Notes under the pieces: model-generated | What the model saw: the letters and a program-made list of their open reading frames with translations, nothing else | Told to the model about the DNA's origin: nothing | Database searches by the model: none | Assembly (NCBI RefSeq): GCF_002994745.2 | Contig: NC_037093.1 | Location: 11,202,400-11,266,399 of the forward strand | Source: Rosa chinensis | Lineage: Eukaryota > Streptophyta > Magnoliopsida > Rosales > Rosaceae | DNA: 64,000 nt | Direction: 5' to 3' | Shown: positions 45,386-56,050 of the stretch, one piece after another | Position numbering within the stretch: position 1 is the first letter of the stretch | Layout of the letters: each line of letters opens with the position of its first letter | Program-made: the position numbers and the translations under genes

Positions 45386-46745
45386 ATGGGAAGCTTCTGT
45401 TTACCATTTGTGCGTCTACTTTATACCATCGTCATCATCCTTCCCTGTTCCTTCAATACTGTAATTTGTACAGACCATGAGACTCCATCACTATTACCTC
45501 CATTAATCCCTGAACTCTTGAACTTCTCAGACCAAAGACTATCATTGATTTACCCCATTATACAATCCTTCAAGAACATCATCACGTCAGATCCATTAGG
45601 CATCACCAAAACCTGGGTTGGCGCTGACATATGCAAATACAAGGGCTTCTACTGTGACAAACCACCGGACAATGTCACCGCCACTGCACTCGCCTCCATA
45701 GATTTCAACGGCTTCCAACTCAGTGCTCCAACTCTTGACGGCTTCATAGATCAACTTCCTGACCTTGCACTCTTTCATGCTAACTCCAACAAATTCTCAG
45801 GTATATAGTCTGGATTTGTAATAATGTCCTGGAAGTTCTGTAGAGTTTCTTTCAATTTTTGATATTTCGATCGATATCAGTCGTATTTTGTAGTTTCAAA
45901 TCCTTGACAGATTGACATGATAACAATATGCAACATACTCAGGTATCATTTCACCAAAAATTGCAAATCTCAAATACCTCTATGAGCTTGACATAAGCAA
46001 CAACAACTTCTTTGGCCCTTTTCCCTTGGCAGTACTCACCATGAATAGTCTCTCATTCTTGGACATCCGGTACAACTCTTTTACCGGATCCGTGCCACCC
46101 GAAATTTTCGAGCAAACCCTGGATGTTCTCTTCCTCAACAACAACAATTTCATACAAAAACTCCCTGATAATCTTGGTGCTACACCAGCGCTTTATCTCA
46201 CCTTAGCCAACAACAAGTTCATCGGCCCCATCCCAAAAAGCATCGGAAGTGCTTCATCAACTTTGGTAGAAGCGCTGCTCTTGAACAATTTGTTAACCGG
46301 TTGCATCCCTTATGAACTAGGGTTTTTGAGAGATGCCACTGTAATTGATGCCGGAAACAACCTGTTGACCGGCCCTTTGCCGTGTTCATTGGGATGCTTG
46401 GACAAGATAGAACAGCTCAACTTTGCCGAGAACTTTCTCTATGGACGAGTGCCGGAGGTGCTTTGTGAACTAGGGAATTTGGCCAATCTATCTCTGTCAA
46501 ACAACTACTTTACTGGAGCAGGGATAGCATGTAGAAAGCTGATAAAAAAGGGTGTCCTTGACATAAGAAACAATTGTATTCATGGTCTTGCAGATCAAAG
46601 ATCAGTGGAGGAATGTGCCTTGTTCTTCTTGACCCCTAAAAGCTGCCTGCGCCCTGAGACATTTAGTTCAATTCCTTGTAAGGCTCCACCAAAATCAAAG
46701 AGGAAATCGGCTCCATATTCTGCAGCTCCGAAGCAGAGGTTCTGA
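45386..46745 (+). CDS. secreted LRR protein 3, At4g06744/LRX-like, intact
   Basis: Exons 45386-45800 and 45943-46745, with a phase-1 GT-AG intron (CAG/GTATAT ... ACTCAG/GT), give about 405 residues. A signal peptide covers the first ~29 residues ([18 protein letters not shown]). The N-terminal cap is [14 protein letters not shown] (C83, C90). LRRs read [54 protein letters not shown] and [13 protein letters not shown], followed by the C-terminal cap [19 protein letters not shown] and [12 protein letters not shown] lysine-rich tail ([12 protein letters not shown]) closes the protein. It is the same family as genes 1 and 2, but the intron sits after [10 protein letters not shown], four to five repeats earlier than in those genes, and the later intron is absent. 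A micro-retroposon lies just after the stop codon. Confidence 0.9.
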
Positions 46746-46762
46746 AAATTTGTTGTGGTCAA

Positions 46763-46786
46763 TTTTTTTTTTTTTTTTTGAGAAGA
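46763..46786 (-). mobile_element. micro-retroposon: T17-GAGAAGA flanked by a 13-bp duplication
   Basis: Seventeen T plus GAGAAGA lies between two copies of TTGTTGTGGTCAA (46750-46762 and 46787-46799). It is the same insert as at 37757-37779 with a different target, so it inserted independently. It is in the 3' UTR of LRR gene 3. Confidence 0.65.
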
Positions 46787-46799
46787 TTGTTGTGGTCAA

Positions 46800-47206
46800 C
46801 TAAGGTCTAGAAATTAAGAAAGAAAATATTAACCAAATGAAGTTTAGTGTAATCTTCCGCATATTATTGTTGCGACAAAACGTTAGTGGAATACTAGTGA
46901 TCACTACTAGATTGTTGAGAGGGAAAGATAACATAGTGTACCACCAAGGCATTGATTGAAACAATTAGAAATTGGCTAGTCTCATTGGCCAAAAGGAAAA
47001 TAAATATGGCTAGTGTAAATGACCCACCACTATTGTTGCAGAATCTAGATAGATCGATGATGGATAATTCTATATATAATTGCCCATGAAACCAAATTTA
47101 AGCACAATATTTGCTCATTCCTTTATGCTATCATTTCGGACAGGGGAAGTACACGAAAAGGATTTTTATATGTTGTGTATGTAGGAAACATGCAATTCCA
47201 CACGAT
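46800..47206. other. 3' flank of LRR gene 3
   Basis: Non-coding AT-rich DNA up to the Pack-MULE target-site duplication. Confidence 0.4.
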
Positions 47207-47419
47207 TTACTTTAAGGAAAATGATTTGTGGCCTCAATTCTAGGTGTCATGCCATATCACCTAAACACATCACCTATTTGTTAAATCATGTCATGTAATT
47301 CTTGAGTAAAAAGACTATCTTATCATTTCAAAATCTAATGACTTTAAATTATTTTAGTTTTCATGTAAAAATAAAATATATTATTTTGGTTTTCTTTTTC
47401 TTTTTCTCGTTACATATAT

Positions 47420-47594
47420 AATTATATATATATGTTTGTGAATATATATATATATAATTCTTCAAAAAAAAATTATAAACAAATATGTGTTTGTGTGTAT
47501 GAATATATATATATATATATAATTATATTATATTTGTATATATATAATTCGTACAGAAATTTATATATGTATATTTGATGTAGAATTAATATGG

Positions 47595-47634
<40 letters not shown>

Positions 47635-47640
47635 ATAATT
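47420..47640. repeat. (AT)n-rich tract
   Basis: Several runs of TATATATA interrupted by short unique words, inside the left part of the Pack-MULE. No coding content. Confidence 0.7.
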
Positions 47641-47999
47641 CTAACCCACAAAATTAAAAAAAAAATTGATTAAAAAAAAAGTCAAATTTAAAATTGATTC
47701 CACAAAAATGGAAAGAAAATATATTAATATCTTAATTATAACCCATCAAATTTGGTAAATTAAAGTAATATTCAACTCTTTTAATAAATGAATTTGATAC
47801 AATTAATGGAAGATTAGTTTACCTTACACTAACAAGTTAATTAGAAAAGTCAAAAATTAAATTGGATCCACAAAAATGGAAAGAAAATGTATTGAAATCG
47901 TAATTAAAACCTATGAAATCTGGTAATTGAAGAGGTAAGAAAATATCATTAATAAATTGAATTGATAAAATTCTGGATTCCATCATTTCAAAATTTCTC

Positions 48000-48625
48000 G
48001 GCTACTGACGGTTACTTGGTCAGTGACTTAGTTACTTGGTTGTGACTTGGCTATTGACAGTTACTTGGTTAGTGACATGTGATTAACAGTGACTTGGCTA
48101 CTGACAGTTACTTGGTTAGTGACATGGTCAGTTACTTAGTTAGTGACATGTGATTAACAGTGACTTAATTGGCTATTAACTTATGACTTGGCTACTGACA
48201 GTTACTTGGTTAGTGACATGGTCAGTTACTTAGTTAGTGACATGTGATTAATAGTGACTAATAGTGACTTGGCTATTAACTTGTGACTTGGCTACTAACA
48301 GTTACTTGGTTAGTGACATGGTCAGTGACTGTTAACCTCAAGTCACTGGCGACATTACTGGGAAGGCACATTGCATGTCACTGACTAGGTCACTGTTATA
48401 CACAAGTTACTAACCAAGTCACTAGCTATGTCACTAGTCAGTGAAGTCATTGGCCAGATCACTGTTAACCTCAATTCACTGGCTATGCCACTAGCCATGT
48501 CACAGTCAATTACAAGTCACTGACCATGTAACTATCAAAGTCACTGATGATCTTCTCATTTTCACAATCTAGGTCACTGTTGTACACAAGTTACTAACCA
48601 AGTCACTAGGAAAGCACATTGCATG
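48000..48625. repeat. self-complementary minisatellite (GTGAC / GTCAC)
   Basis: From about 48000 to 48335 the sequence is built of ACTTGG, AGTGACATGG and GTTACTTGGTTAGTGAC words in a higher-order repeat of roughly 70-90 bp. From about 48340 to 48620 the same words appear in reverse complement (CAAGTCACTGACCA, GTCACTAGC, AAGTTACTAACCAAGTCACT). The two halves could pair as a long imperfect stem. Confidence 0.8.
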
Positions 48626-48759
48626 TCACTGTTATATCATCATTAGAGATCCATACCAGCCTTGGTTGCTAATTTCAGTGATCTGAGCCAAAGTAAATTG
48701 AAGATGTGTTTACAAATTTGAATAAGTATACAGGCTATTGGGTGTTAGCAAGGTAACCT

Positions 48760-48995
48760 AAAAAAAAAAAAGAGTCGTAAACAGACGATATTGGCAGTTG
48801 GCCAATAAGAGAATAGTCTTGGTTTTGTTGAAGCCGCAACTTCTTTCTTGGAGGCAAGTAGGGAGATAGATCAATATTTGGTGTGCTCGATACCAATTCG
48901 ACCAAACATGGACTGACACATCTCACATTTTGAAGCAGATCTGGGTCACATCCCACGCTACCTAAAAAGATGAACTTTTCTTTAATGTTTGACAA
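48760..48995 (-). pseudogene. auxin response factor fragment (ARF10/16-like) captured in the Pack-MULE
   Basis: Minus-strand translation gives DPDLLQNVRCVSPCLVELVS followed by LSPYLPPRKKLRLQQNQDYS. This matches the end of the ARF middle region in the ARF10/16/17 group (WDEPDLLQNVK-VSPWLVELVSNMP...LSPFSPPRKKLRLPQ). The N-terminal WDE is altered by base changes. The B3 DNA-binding domain and the PB1 domain are absent. It is followed on the same strand by a stop, with no known splice partner. Confidence 0.75.
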
Positions 48996-49542
48996 GACGA
49001 TAGTTGATTATATAGTCTACTAACAGTGGATGCATATATACTTCATATCAGGCATGTGTATATAAATATGATCTACTTTACAAATTACAAAGCTAAAAGG
49101 CATATAAATTGAACACGACCACAATGTATTTTCATATGCTAGGCTAACAACATAACAATAATTTTAGGAAGCAGAACGCTGCGAGACAACTATGATTATA
49201 ATATGATGATGCCGTACACACCACCATGAGCTATTCATTCATTAATAATCAAAATCTGTAATACCAAAAAGCATCAAGGAAAAGAAGATTAAAGCAGTTG
49301 AAACATTAATCATCATCTTGATTATCATAGGCATAAGAACACTAATATACATCATCATCACCACCATCCAGTCCACACCTCTACCAATACCCATCACCAA
49401 CTTCTGATTGCATCAAAGTTGATATTTATATGCATCCATAAAGATAAAATCTAAAGGCTATAAACTAATAAGGGATCCAACTTAGAAGAGTAATGATAAT
49501 ATCAAGAATAAAGTCAAAATAGAGCTCTCAAAATCAAACTAC

Positions 49543-50253
49543 CTGTAAAGGAGAATCCCCAGATGCAGGCTTAATGCCTGTTACAGAACACCTTCAAGAT
49601 AATATTTAATGGACATGAATGACAAAAATCAATTTTCCACATGTTCAGAGGAATTCTGATAATAACCACAAGGTGCAATTATACCAAGCTGAAAAAAGCT
49701 CACCTTCACTAGGCGTTGCACACTATCACTGACCTCCCCACAAAGAAATGTCTTTGATGTGTCTCCATGATATCCCTGTTACAGAAAGACATAATAGAGT
49801 ATGAAGAAGAGTTGAGCTTCCACCTTGACAAGGAAGATAAAAACAATACCAAACATCGTACATTCATTATCAAATAACAGATAATGATAAAAGCAGCCAA
49901 TGCACTGAAATACCCCACCGATTGAATCATGCCATTCATTATCCAATTATGAAGTGAGGCTTTCTATTAATCACCTTTCAGGTCTTAAATTTCACTCATT
50001 GTAATGACTTCACACAATAAACTATAGATAACTAATATATACTTGGTTCTCTATAAATCAGTAACACCTATATGATTCTTTATGTAAAATCAGTAATTTT
50101 ACAAACTAGAACAGATTACTGATAAAATCATTTTGTTAGATCAAATTCAGTAGGTTAAGGATGGAATGAGCTAAGATGAAAATCATAAAAATCATAAAAT
50201 CAGAAACATACATTTAGGTAGACAGTAACATCTATGTTTATGATGTCTCCGTC
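49543..50253 (-). pseudogene. methionine aminopeptidase 1 fragment, three exons
   Basis: On the minus strand, exon 50212-50253 encodes DGDIINIDVTVYLN and exon 49704-49775 encodes GYHGDTSKTFLCGEVSDSVQ then RLVK. Both have intact AG/GT borders and in-phase joins. This is the active-site stretch of type 1 methionine aminopeptidases (DGDIVNIDVT-Y--GYHGDTS-TF--G), including the two metal-binding aspartates (IDVT and HGDT). A smaller exon-like block at about 49543-49577 (GIKPASGDSPLQ) is of unclear origin. The rest of the catalytic domain is missing, so it is inactive. Confidence 0.8.
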
Positions 50254-50433
50254 CTACAAAAGTAGAATATCATTAGTGAGTAATTTACAAGGAAAGAAAA
50301 AGTTAGTGAGGAGCAACTTGACTACTGTGCATGTTAGAAGTCAAATCGAAATCCTAGCTACAAAAATAACTCTCGAAAAGCTCAAGAACGAAATCGGACC
50401 TGAGGAACTCCAAAGCAAGTCTCGGATATCGGC

Positions 50434-50560
50434 GCCGCCTCTACTAGATCTCTCCATCTCTACAGAGCCGATTCGAAGCTTCCGCTCCGGCGAAGAAGGG
50501 CAGAAACGATGGCGTAGGGAGACTGGGCGTACTGGACGCCATTGGGGAGCGCGAGAGAGA
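50434..50560 (-). pseudogene. possible captured 5' exon with start codon
   Basis: On the minus strand a (CT)n-rich leader (plus-strand GA repeat, about 50551-50567) precedes an ATG (plus-strand 50540-50542) and reads MASSTPSLPTPSFLPFFAGA, a Ser/Pro-rich start like a plastid transit peptide. It stops near 50453 in this frame. It may be the 5' exon of the same methionine aminopeptidase gene (organelle-targeted form), but this rests on order and composition only. Confidence 0.4.
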
Positions 50561-50780
50561 GAGAGAGATGAATGAGTCATTGAGTCCGAATGGATAAGGG
50601 TTCAGTGAACCCGGGCTTGGGTAACGGGAGAGGGGGAGCTACTAGTGGCAGTTTTTGTAATTATTGTTATTTTTAGTGGTAGGTTGTGAAGAAGTGACCT
50701 TATTTATCATGGGGACATTTGTGTATCCTGAATTATAATAAGGCACTTTAAAATGACCTCTTTTATCATTGGCCCATATA

Positions 50781-51009
50781 TAAGGGTGTGCAAAACATGG
50801 TACAAACCAGCTAAACCGGCCAAAACCGACCGATAAATATGGTTTGGTTAAGGTTTTTTAATTTTAAAAATTGAAAGTCGGTTCACTACTGAACCAAACC
50901 ATTTATGAAATGGGTTGTTTGGTTTCTCTTGTGCTTAAACCGCAAAACCCGAACCGACCAGCATGTTAGAAATATAATAGTAAAAAAATTAAATTTATAT
51001 ATTTAATAA

Positions 51010-51044
<35 letters not shown>

Positions 51045-51584
51045 TTTGTCCAGTCTATTTGTGTAAGTTCTAGATCCCAATTATAACTTTATTCTTAAAT
51101 GATATACTATCATATTAAATCCAATGCCCAAAGGCCTAGAACTCTAATATGTAATCGCTACAATCACTTTGATTCTCTTACATCACATCTCTCAATCTCT
51201 CATTAACTAGTGAATTAAGCTATTACTAATGGGCTAATGGCTAAGCCATCAAATAAGTGAATCACTTTGAATCTATTCTAAATTTTGATTTTTGATCGAA
51301 TATTAGTTTTGGATTTTAATTATTGAATTTTAAATTCAGTTATTGTTTATTTAACATAATTTTTGTTATTGAGATTGAATTTTACTATGATTTTTTTATA
51401 AATAATATTATTAGGGTTAAACCGCCTAACCGACCAAACCAAACCAAACCATCTTTAATTGGATTGGATTGGACTATGCTCATTTTTTCTGATGGTTGGT
51501 TGTTCATATTGCATAAACCGCTCACTTTGACATATAGATGGTTTGGAGTCAAAACCGATCCAATCCAATCTGTGTGCAGCCCTA
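50781..51584. mobile_element. nested hAT element, 804 bp
   Basis: The ends TAAGGGTGTGCA and, inverted, TAGGGCTGCACA match the plant hAT terminus TAGGGGTGTGCA. The flanks CCCATATA and CCCATACA agree at seven of eight bases. The sequence is rich in GGTTTGGTT/AACCAAACC words and has an (AT)n tract near 51010-51042. No transposase. It lies inside the Pack-MULE. Confidence 0.75.
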
Positions 51585-52088
51585 CCCATACACACACACA
51601 CACACACACACACCACATTAATTCTCCATCCAAAATATATAAATTTTTTGGACGTATATATATACACACACACACCCATACTTTTTTTTGAATATGTATA
51701 ATGAAAAAAAATTCCAAAATAATGAAAAAGAAAGAAAGGAAAAAAAACCAAACAATATTTTTTTTTTAGAAGAAAGTCAAAATAATTTAGAGCCGTTATA
51801 TATTCATCAACATATATATATATATATATATATATATTTTTGACGAATTATATATATAATAAAAAAAAGAAAAAGAAAAAGAATAAAATAATGTATATTT
51901 TCTAGAAGAAAGTTAAAATAATTTAGAGCCATTAGATTTTGAAAGGATAATATAGTATTTTTATTCAAGAATGACATGACATGATTTGACAAATTAGTGA
52001 GGTGTATAGGTGACATGCCTTGACACCTAAGATTGAGACCACAAATCTTAGGCCTCATTGAGGCCCTATATCATTGCCCTTACTTTAA

Positions 52089-52687
52089 TTATAAAAATAT
52101 TTACATAAAATTAATCATACTGTAAAAGAAAATATTGATATACGCAGGGTCTTTCTTGAATTTTAAGAGCTCTTGTGCGAGAATTTATATTTATAATTAT
52201 TATCTTATTATTTAGAAAAAAAAAATGGAAGAGTGAAGTGCCATATAAAGCAAAATTCATAGCGTTTATTTTTTCTCAAAAGAGTAAATTTTAGAACTAA
52301 CGTGAAGGGGTTAGATGTATTATATAAAAGAGAAAAAAAATTCTATTTACTAGTGAAAACAAAATAAAAGACAAAAAAAATTCTCAAAAAGTAAAAAAGC
52401 AAAAAAAAACAAAATTTGACAGAAAGTAGTAGGAGAATTATATGGGAAAAGAAGGGAGGTTCGCAAAGGTCAAATTGTGGAGCCAAAGTGTAGAAACTCC
52501 GCCCCTTAATCAAGTGAGCTAACATAGTTTAATTAATATTGGCTTTTTCAATGTTATATATAGGTACCATATATTATACTTTACTTGATTGGAGGCCTCC
52601 TTGAGTCGGAGGACTAGTGTGGCTGCACCACCTCAGGGCTGTCTCTGCATGTACATACATGCGAGCGTGCGTCTCAAGAGGTTAATT
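52089..52687. other. intergenic, no gene seen
   Basis: AT-rich spacer between the Pack-MULE and the next LTR. The minus-strand frame at 52343-52525 is A/T homopolymer-driven. Confidence 0.4.
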
Positions 52688-52759
52688 GTTAAGTCCTATA
52701 CTTAGATTTACTAATTTACTACTCATTTGGACGGTAACCGATTAAATTATTTAATTTTC

Positions 52760-54396
52760 GGTGGTTCTAGTTGGATCTCTAAATTTGATATTTGGACCTT
52801 TCTTACTTATTAAACCTCCAATTCACTATTTCTAATACTTAAATAGCTAAGTATACCTCCCTAATTTTACCAAAACACCCTTGAACAATTAAATTTGTAT
52901 TTTCAACAATTTTTTTTGTTTTGTTTGTTTTTTTTTTAATCTCTAGCAACTCAACCACGAATAATTATATGAGGATGTTGCCTACATTTTTGGTGTATTT
53001 TTAGTGGCGGAACCAGAAAGTGATTTTTGGAGAGGCTGAACAAGTAGTTTTTTTTGTTAATCCAGATCGTAGTTTTTTTGTTTGTTTTGTAATTTGGATA
53101 GTTCTAGAAAAGACTTTGTTCTCAAATAAATAATATATCGATTAAATCTAATTAAAATGAGTTGATCTCAACCTAACAAGTGGATCAGAAAGAGCAACTA
53201 GGGTTTTTCCGTTTTCCGTCTCTGCGTCTCGTCCGGTGACTTCCGCCCAAGGCAGGACTTCGGCCTTGTCGAGGTGTGGTGAGTGCAGCCGGACGGCGCT
53301 TTTTCTTGAGGCTATTGCTCGACAGGTTTTGTGGGAGGGTTACTGCTCTACCTTTTGGCATGGCAGTTGAGGCAGAGTTCTGGGCACCGAACCTTTGATG
53401 CGTGGTGGCTGTGGTGTACGGTGGTGGAGCTTCATCGCTGTTATCCAAGACTTGTCGACGACGAAAATTGGGTATGGTAGGTTGTGATGATAATGAGCAT
53501 GACGGTGCAAATCATGCGGCGCAGGCGGGGCGATGTGGATCTTGCAGCGCAGGCATGGTCGTGGTGGCCTTGATGGATCGAAAGTGATGAGGCAACTATG
53601 CGTGCAATTGTTGTGTAGAGGAGATTGGTACTAGACTTAGGTCTGACCATGCTTATTGGGCTGGAGATGGTGACTATCCTAGGGTCTGCCCCCTTGGGTT
53701 TTTCCAATAGTTAGTTTTTACTTTCTAATAATTCCTTGATTGTTTAGGGAACTATGCAATTTTGTGTCTGTTGTGTGCCTATTTGCTATGAAGTTCATAG
53801 TTATAGGCTCACTTCTTTTAAGTGACTGGTAAGTTCAAATATAGTTGGTCTATCCCTATGTAACACTATGGGTTTCACCACAAACCCTTGTTCTGTCTAT
53901 AGAAGGCAGCGGGAGGGTATGTAATGGCCTTCTTGGCATGTGTATTAATTAAATCTTGACTGACTTTTCTGTCTTCTACTAAAAAAAAAAAAAAGTTGAT
54001 CTTGAATCTTAATTAGTAATAACTACACCAAAATATTCAATGAATTAATTATAAGGAAATTTCAAATCAGATTATTTTGAATGTATTTTTGTATTAAATG
54101 ATGGGCCTATGTATAGAAATTATTTATTTTTACTTAATTATTTTAGGTAAATTATAAAATTATATAGGTAATATAAGGAAATTCTGAAGAAAAAACAAAC
54201 AATTTATTGAATTTTTTTTGTTTTGAAATGATTTATTGAATGTAATATAAATGGGGATGTAAGAAGAGTATTTGCTTTATTCATTTTTTTCTCTTTGTCC
54301 TTATTTGTCTTTTCATATGATTTGACAAAGTCTATTGATAATTGAAAAAAGATGGAGGTCCAAATATCAAATTTGGAGGTCCAACTAGAACCACCC
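52760..54396. mobile_element. non-autonomous MULE, 1.6 kb, TSD TTTAATTTTC
   Basis: Left end GGTGGTTCTAGTTGGATCTC and right end (inverted) GGTGGTTCTAGTTGGACCTC, continuing AAATTTGATATTTGGACC in both, form TIRs of about 40 bp. Both flanks carry TTTAATTTTC (52750-52759 and 54397-54406), a 9-10 bp duplication as in Mutator-like elements. It holds a hAT-like end (AGTGGCGGAACCAG near 53003) and a polyadenylated retroposon. The Arg/Ala-rich frames at 53185-53700 on both strands belong to the retroposon. Confidence 0.85.
53169..53993 (+). mobile_element. short polyadenylated retroposon with 9-bp TSD
   Basis: The segment ends in 14-15 A (about 53981-53993) and is bracketed by AGTTGATCT (53160-53168 and 53994-54002). 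The 3' end (GGCCTTCTTGGCATGTGTAT, then TAATTAAATCTTGACTGACT) is like that of plant LINEs, so this is probably a 5'-truncated LINE or a LINE-mobilised sequence. No reverse transcriptase region is recognisable. Confidence 0.7.
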
Positions 54397-55829
54397 TTTA
54401 ATTTTCACTTTCACTACAAAAATTTAGGAGGTCCTAAAGTTGACTTTTTCTTCTACCCACTTTTTGAGGAAACTTTCTTCACATAATATGTAGAGGATGC
54501 GTAGCACACTAAAATAAGAGTTCATTTGAGTGAGTTATGATCTACGGAAGTTGAATTTCTACATTAAAGTTTCGGTGACTTTTATAGGGGCAACATCGAC
54601 TTTTTGCTTCGTGAGTATTTAAAGAGAGAACCTAAAAATTGAGGGACGAGGGGATTCGGTACCAAAAACTCTTAAAACCCTCATACCTTAGACCTGATTA
54701 GTTGACCCGACCCGAACAGAAACCCAACCCGGACCCGACTCTCTCTCCTTTGTCCAACCACCCCAGGCTGGAAAAGGATCGCATTTCTCTTCTTCTTCTT
54801 CTTCTTCTTCTTCTTCGATCTACAACTTCAATTTAGTTCAATTGATATGAATATAGATGGTTTTGAAGCTATGAGCAATTTCGGGTTCGAAACCCTTGCC
54901 AACTGGTGCTCTCTCCTCCGACCACCTCTAGCCATGAAACCACTCAAATTTAGAAACTCTATGGTAGATGATTCAGACCCTCCATGCCTCATAGATCAAT
55001 TCATTACACGGAGGTTGATCGATCGATTTAAAGTTTCTGCTTCCCGAAACTTTCAAGGTAATTTCTAGCCTTCTCGTTCAAAATTGATCTTACGTTTAGT
55101 TTGAAAAATTGTTATGGGTGTTGTGATGAGTATTTTGATATAAACTTTGTAGCCCAATTCGGTGGTTGAGATGACTGCAAGTGAGCTGATGGCAGCGTGT
55201 GACTGCTTATGGACTACTGTTTTGACACATTATATAGATTTTAATGTTGTGAGCGTGTGGATATAACTCAGTAGATATAAGTTGGACCTTAGAAACGGTA
55301 GGAATTTTCGAAGTTTCAGGCATTTGGGGTATAAAATTTAGATAAATCCAACGGTTGGATCATAGTGGTTTTTCATTAAGTTGTTAGAGTTATCGAGGTG
55401 ATGAAACGCTTGAAGTTTGAGCCGATTCTGGTGTGAGTTTAGATTTTTTGGATTTCCAATGAATTATTAAATTAGGGTTTCAGGGTTTCATTTGAATTCG
55501 TTTTAGGTCAATATAAATGTATTTCCAACGGGAGTGTTGGATTCGAGCATTCATTTTGATTGACAATTTCTTCGAATTTCATTGTGCATATGATTTATGA
55601 TTTCCGATTTACAATTCGTCATTGCGTTTTAATTAATTTATGAATTTCCAATAAATATCTCGGATATGGGCGTGTCTGTGATTTAGGATAAATGCATTGG
55701 CTTGAATTTCTGTTATGGTTTATGGATCTTTGGTTTATTGTCAGATTATAGATTTTATGATCATGATTGAATTATTATTATATTTGTGAGTTTAATAATT
55801 ATATTGATTGGATTTGTTATGTTGTTGGA

Positions 55830-56045
55830 GGCAGTAGGAGAGAGGGGATGTGCTGATAGCTATGGCTGGAGATGAGGCACCATGAGAGAGGGGATGCACT
55901 GGTGGCCAATATTATTATTGTGGCACTAGGAGAGAGGGGATGAACTGGTGGCGGATATTATTATTGTGATACCAGGAGAGAGGGGATAAACTGGTGGCTG
56001 ATACTATTATTGTGGCACCAGGAGAAAGGTGATGAACTAGTGGCC
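55830..56045 (+). repeat. 47-bp tandem repeat in the second LTR copy
   Basis: About four to five units of GAGAGAGGGGATGAACTGGTGG, then -ATATTATTATTGTG-CACCAG. Within a unit CTGGTG and CACCAG can pair around a loop of about 19 bp. It occupies the place of the hairpin array of the solo LTR at 11769-14504. Confidence 0.75.
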
Positions 56046-56050
56046 TGTAT

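Larger units (their letters stand above)
47216..52079. mobile_element. Pack-MULE, 4.9 kb, TSD TTACTTTAA, carrying MAP1 and ARF fragments
   Basis: The terminal regions are long inverted repeats of about 140 bp. The left one begins GGAAAATGATTTGTGGCC and includes TCTAGGTGTCATGCC, AAATCATGTCATGTAATTCT and TTTCAAAATCTAATG. The right end, read on the other strand, begins GGGCAATGATATAGGGCC and includes CTTAGGTGTCAAGGC, AAATCATGTCATGTCATTCT and TTTCAAAATCTAATG. The two arms differ by an indel of about 15-28 bp near the tip. Both flanks carry the same 9 bp, TTACTTTAA (47207-47215 and 52080-52088). Long TIRs plus 9-bp TSD identify a Mutator-like element. There is no MURA transposase. The interior holds host gene pieces, all on the minus strand, a minisatellite palindrome and a nested hAT. 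Confidence 0.93.
52688..56050 (+). mobile_element. second, decayed copy of the 2.7-kb hairpin-array LTR, split by a MULE
   Basis: Pieces of this segment follow the solo LTR at 11769 in order: CATTTGGACGGTAA-CGA near 52726; after the MULE, GTCCTAAAGTTGACTTTTT near 54433 and the ACTTTCTTCA...GTAGAGGATGCG block; a GAGGGACGAGGGG and CCCGACC leader region near 54640-54760; then AT-rich DNA and a short-period repeat array at 55830-56045. The right end is lost near a gypsy LTR, so no target-site duplication is available. Confidence 0.6.

Noticed and set aside
54227..54245. A third micro-retroposon (T run between copies of ATTTATTGAA)
   Set aside because: The inserted text (T8-GTTTTGAAATG) differs from the two accepted cases, and the AT-rich flanks could match by chance.
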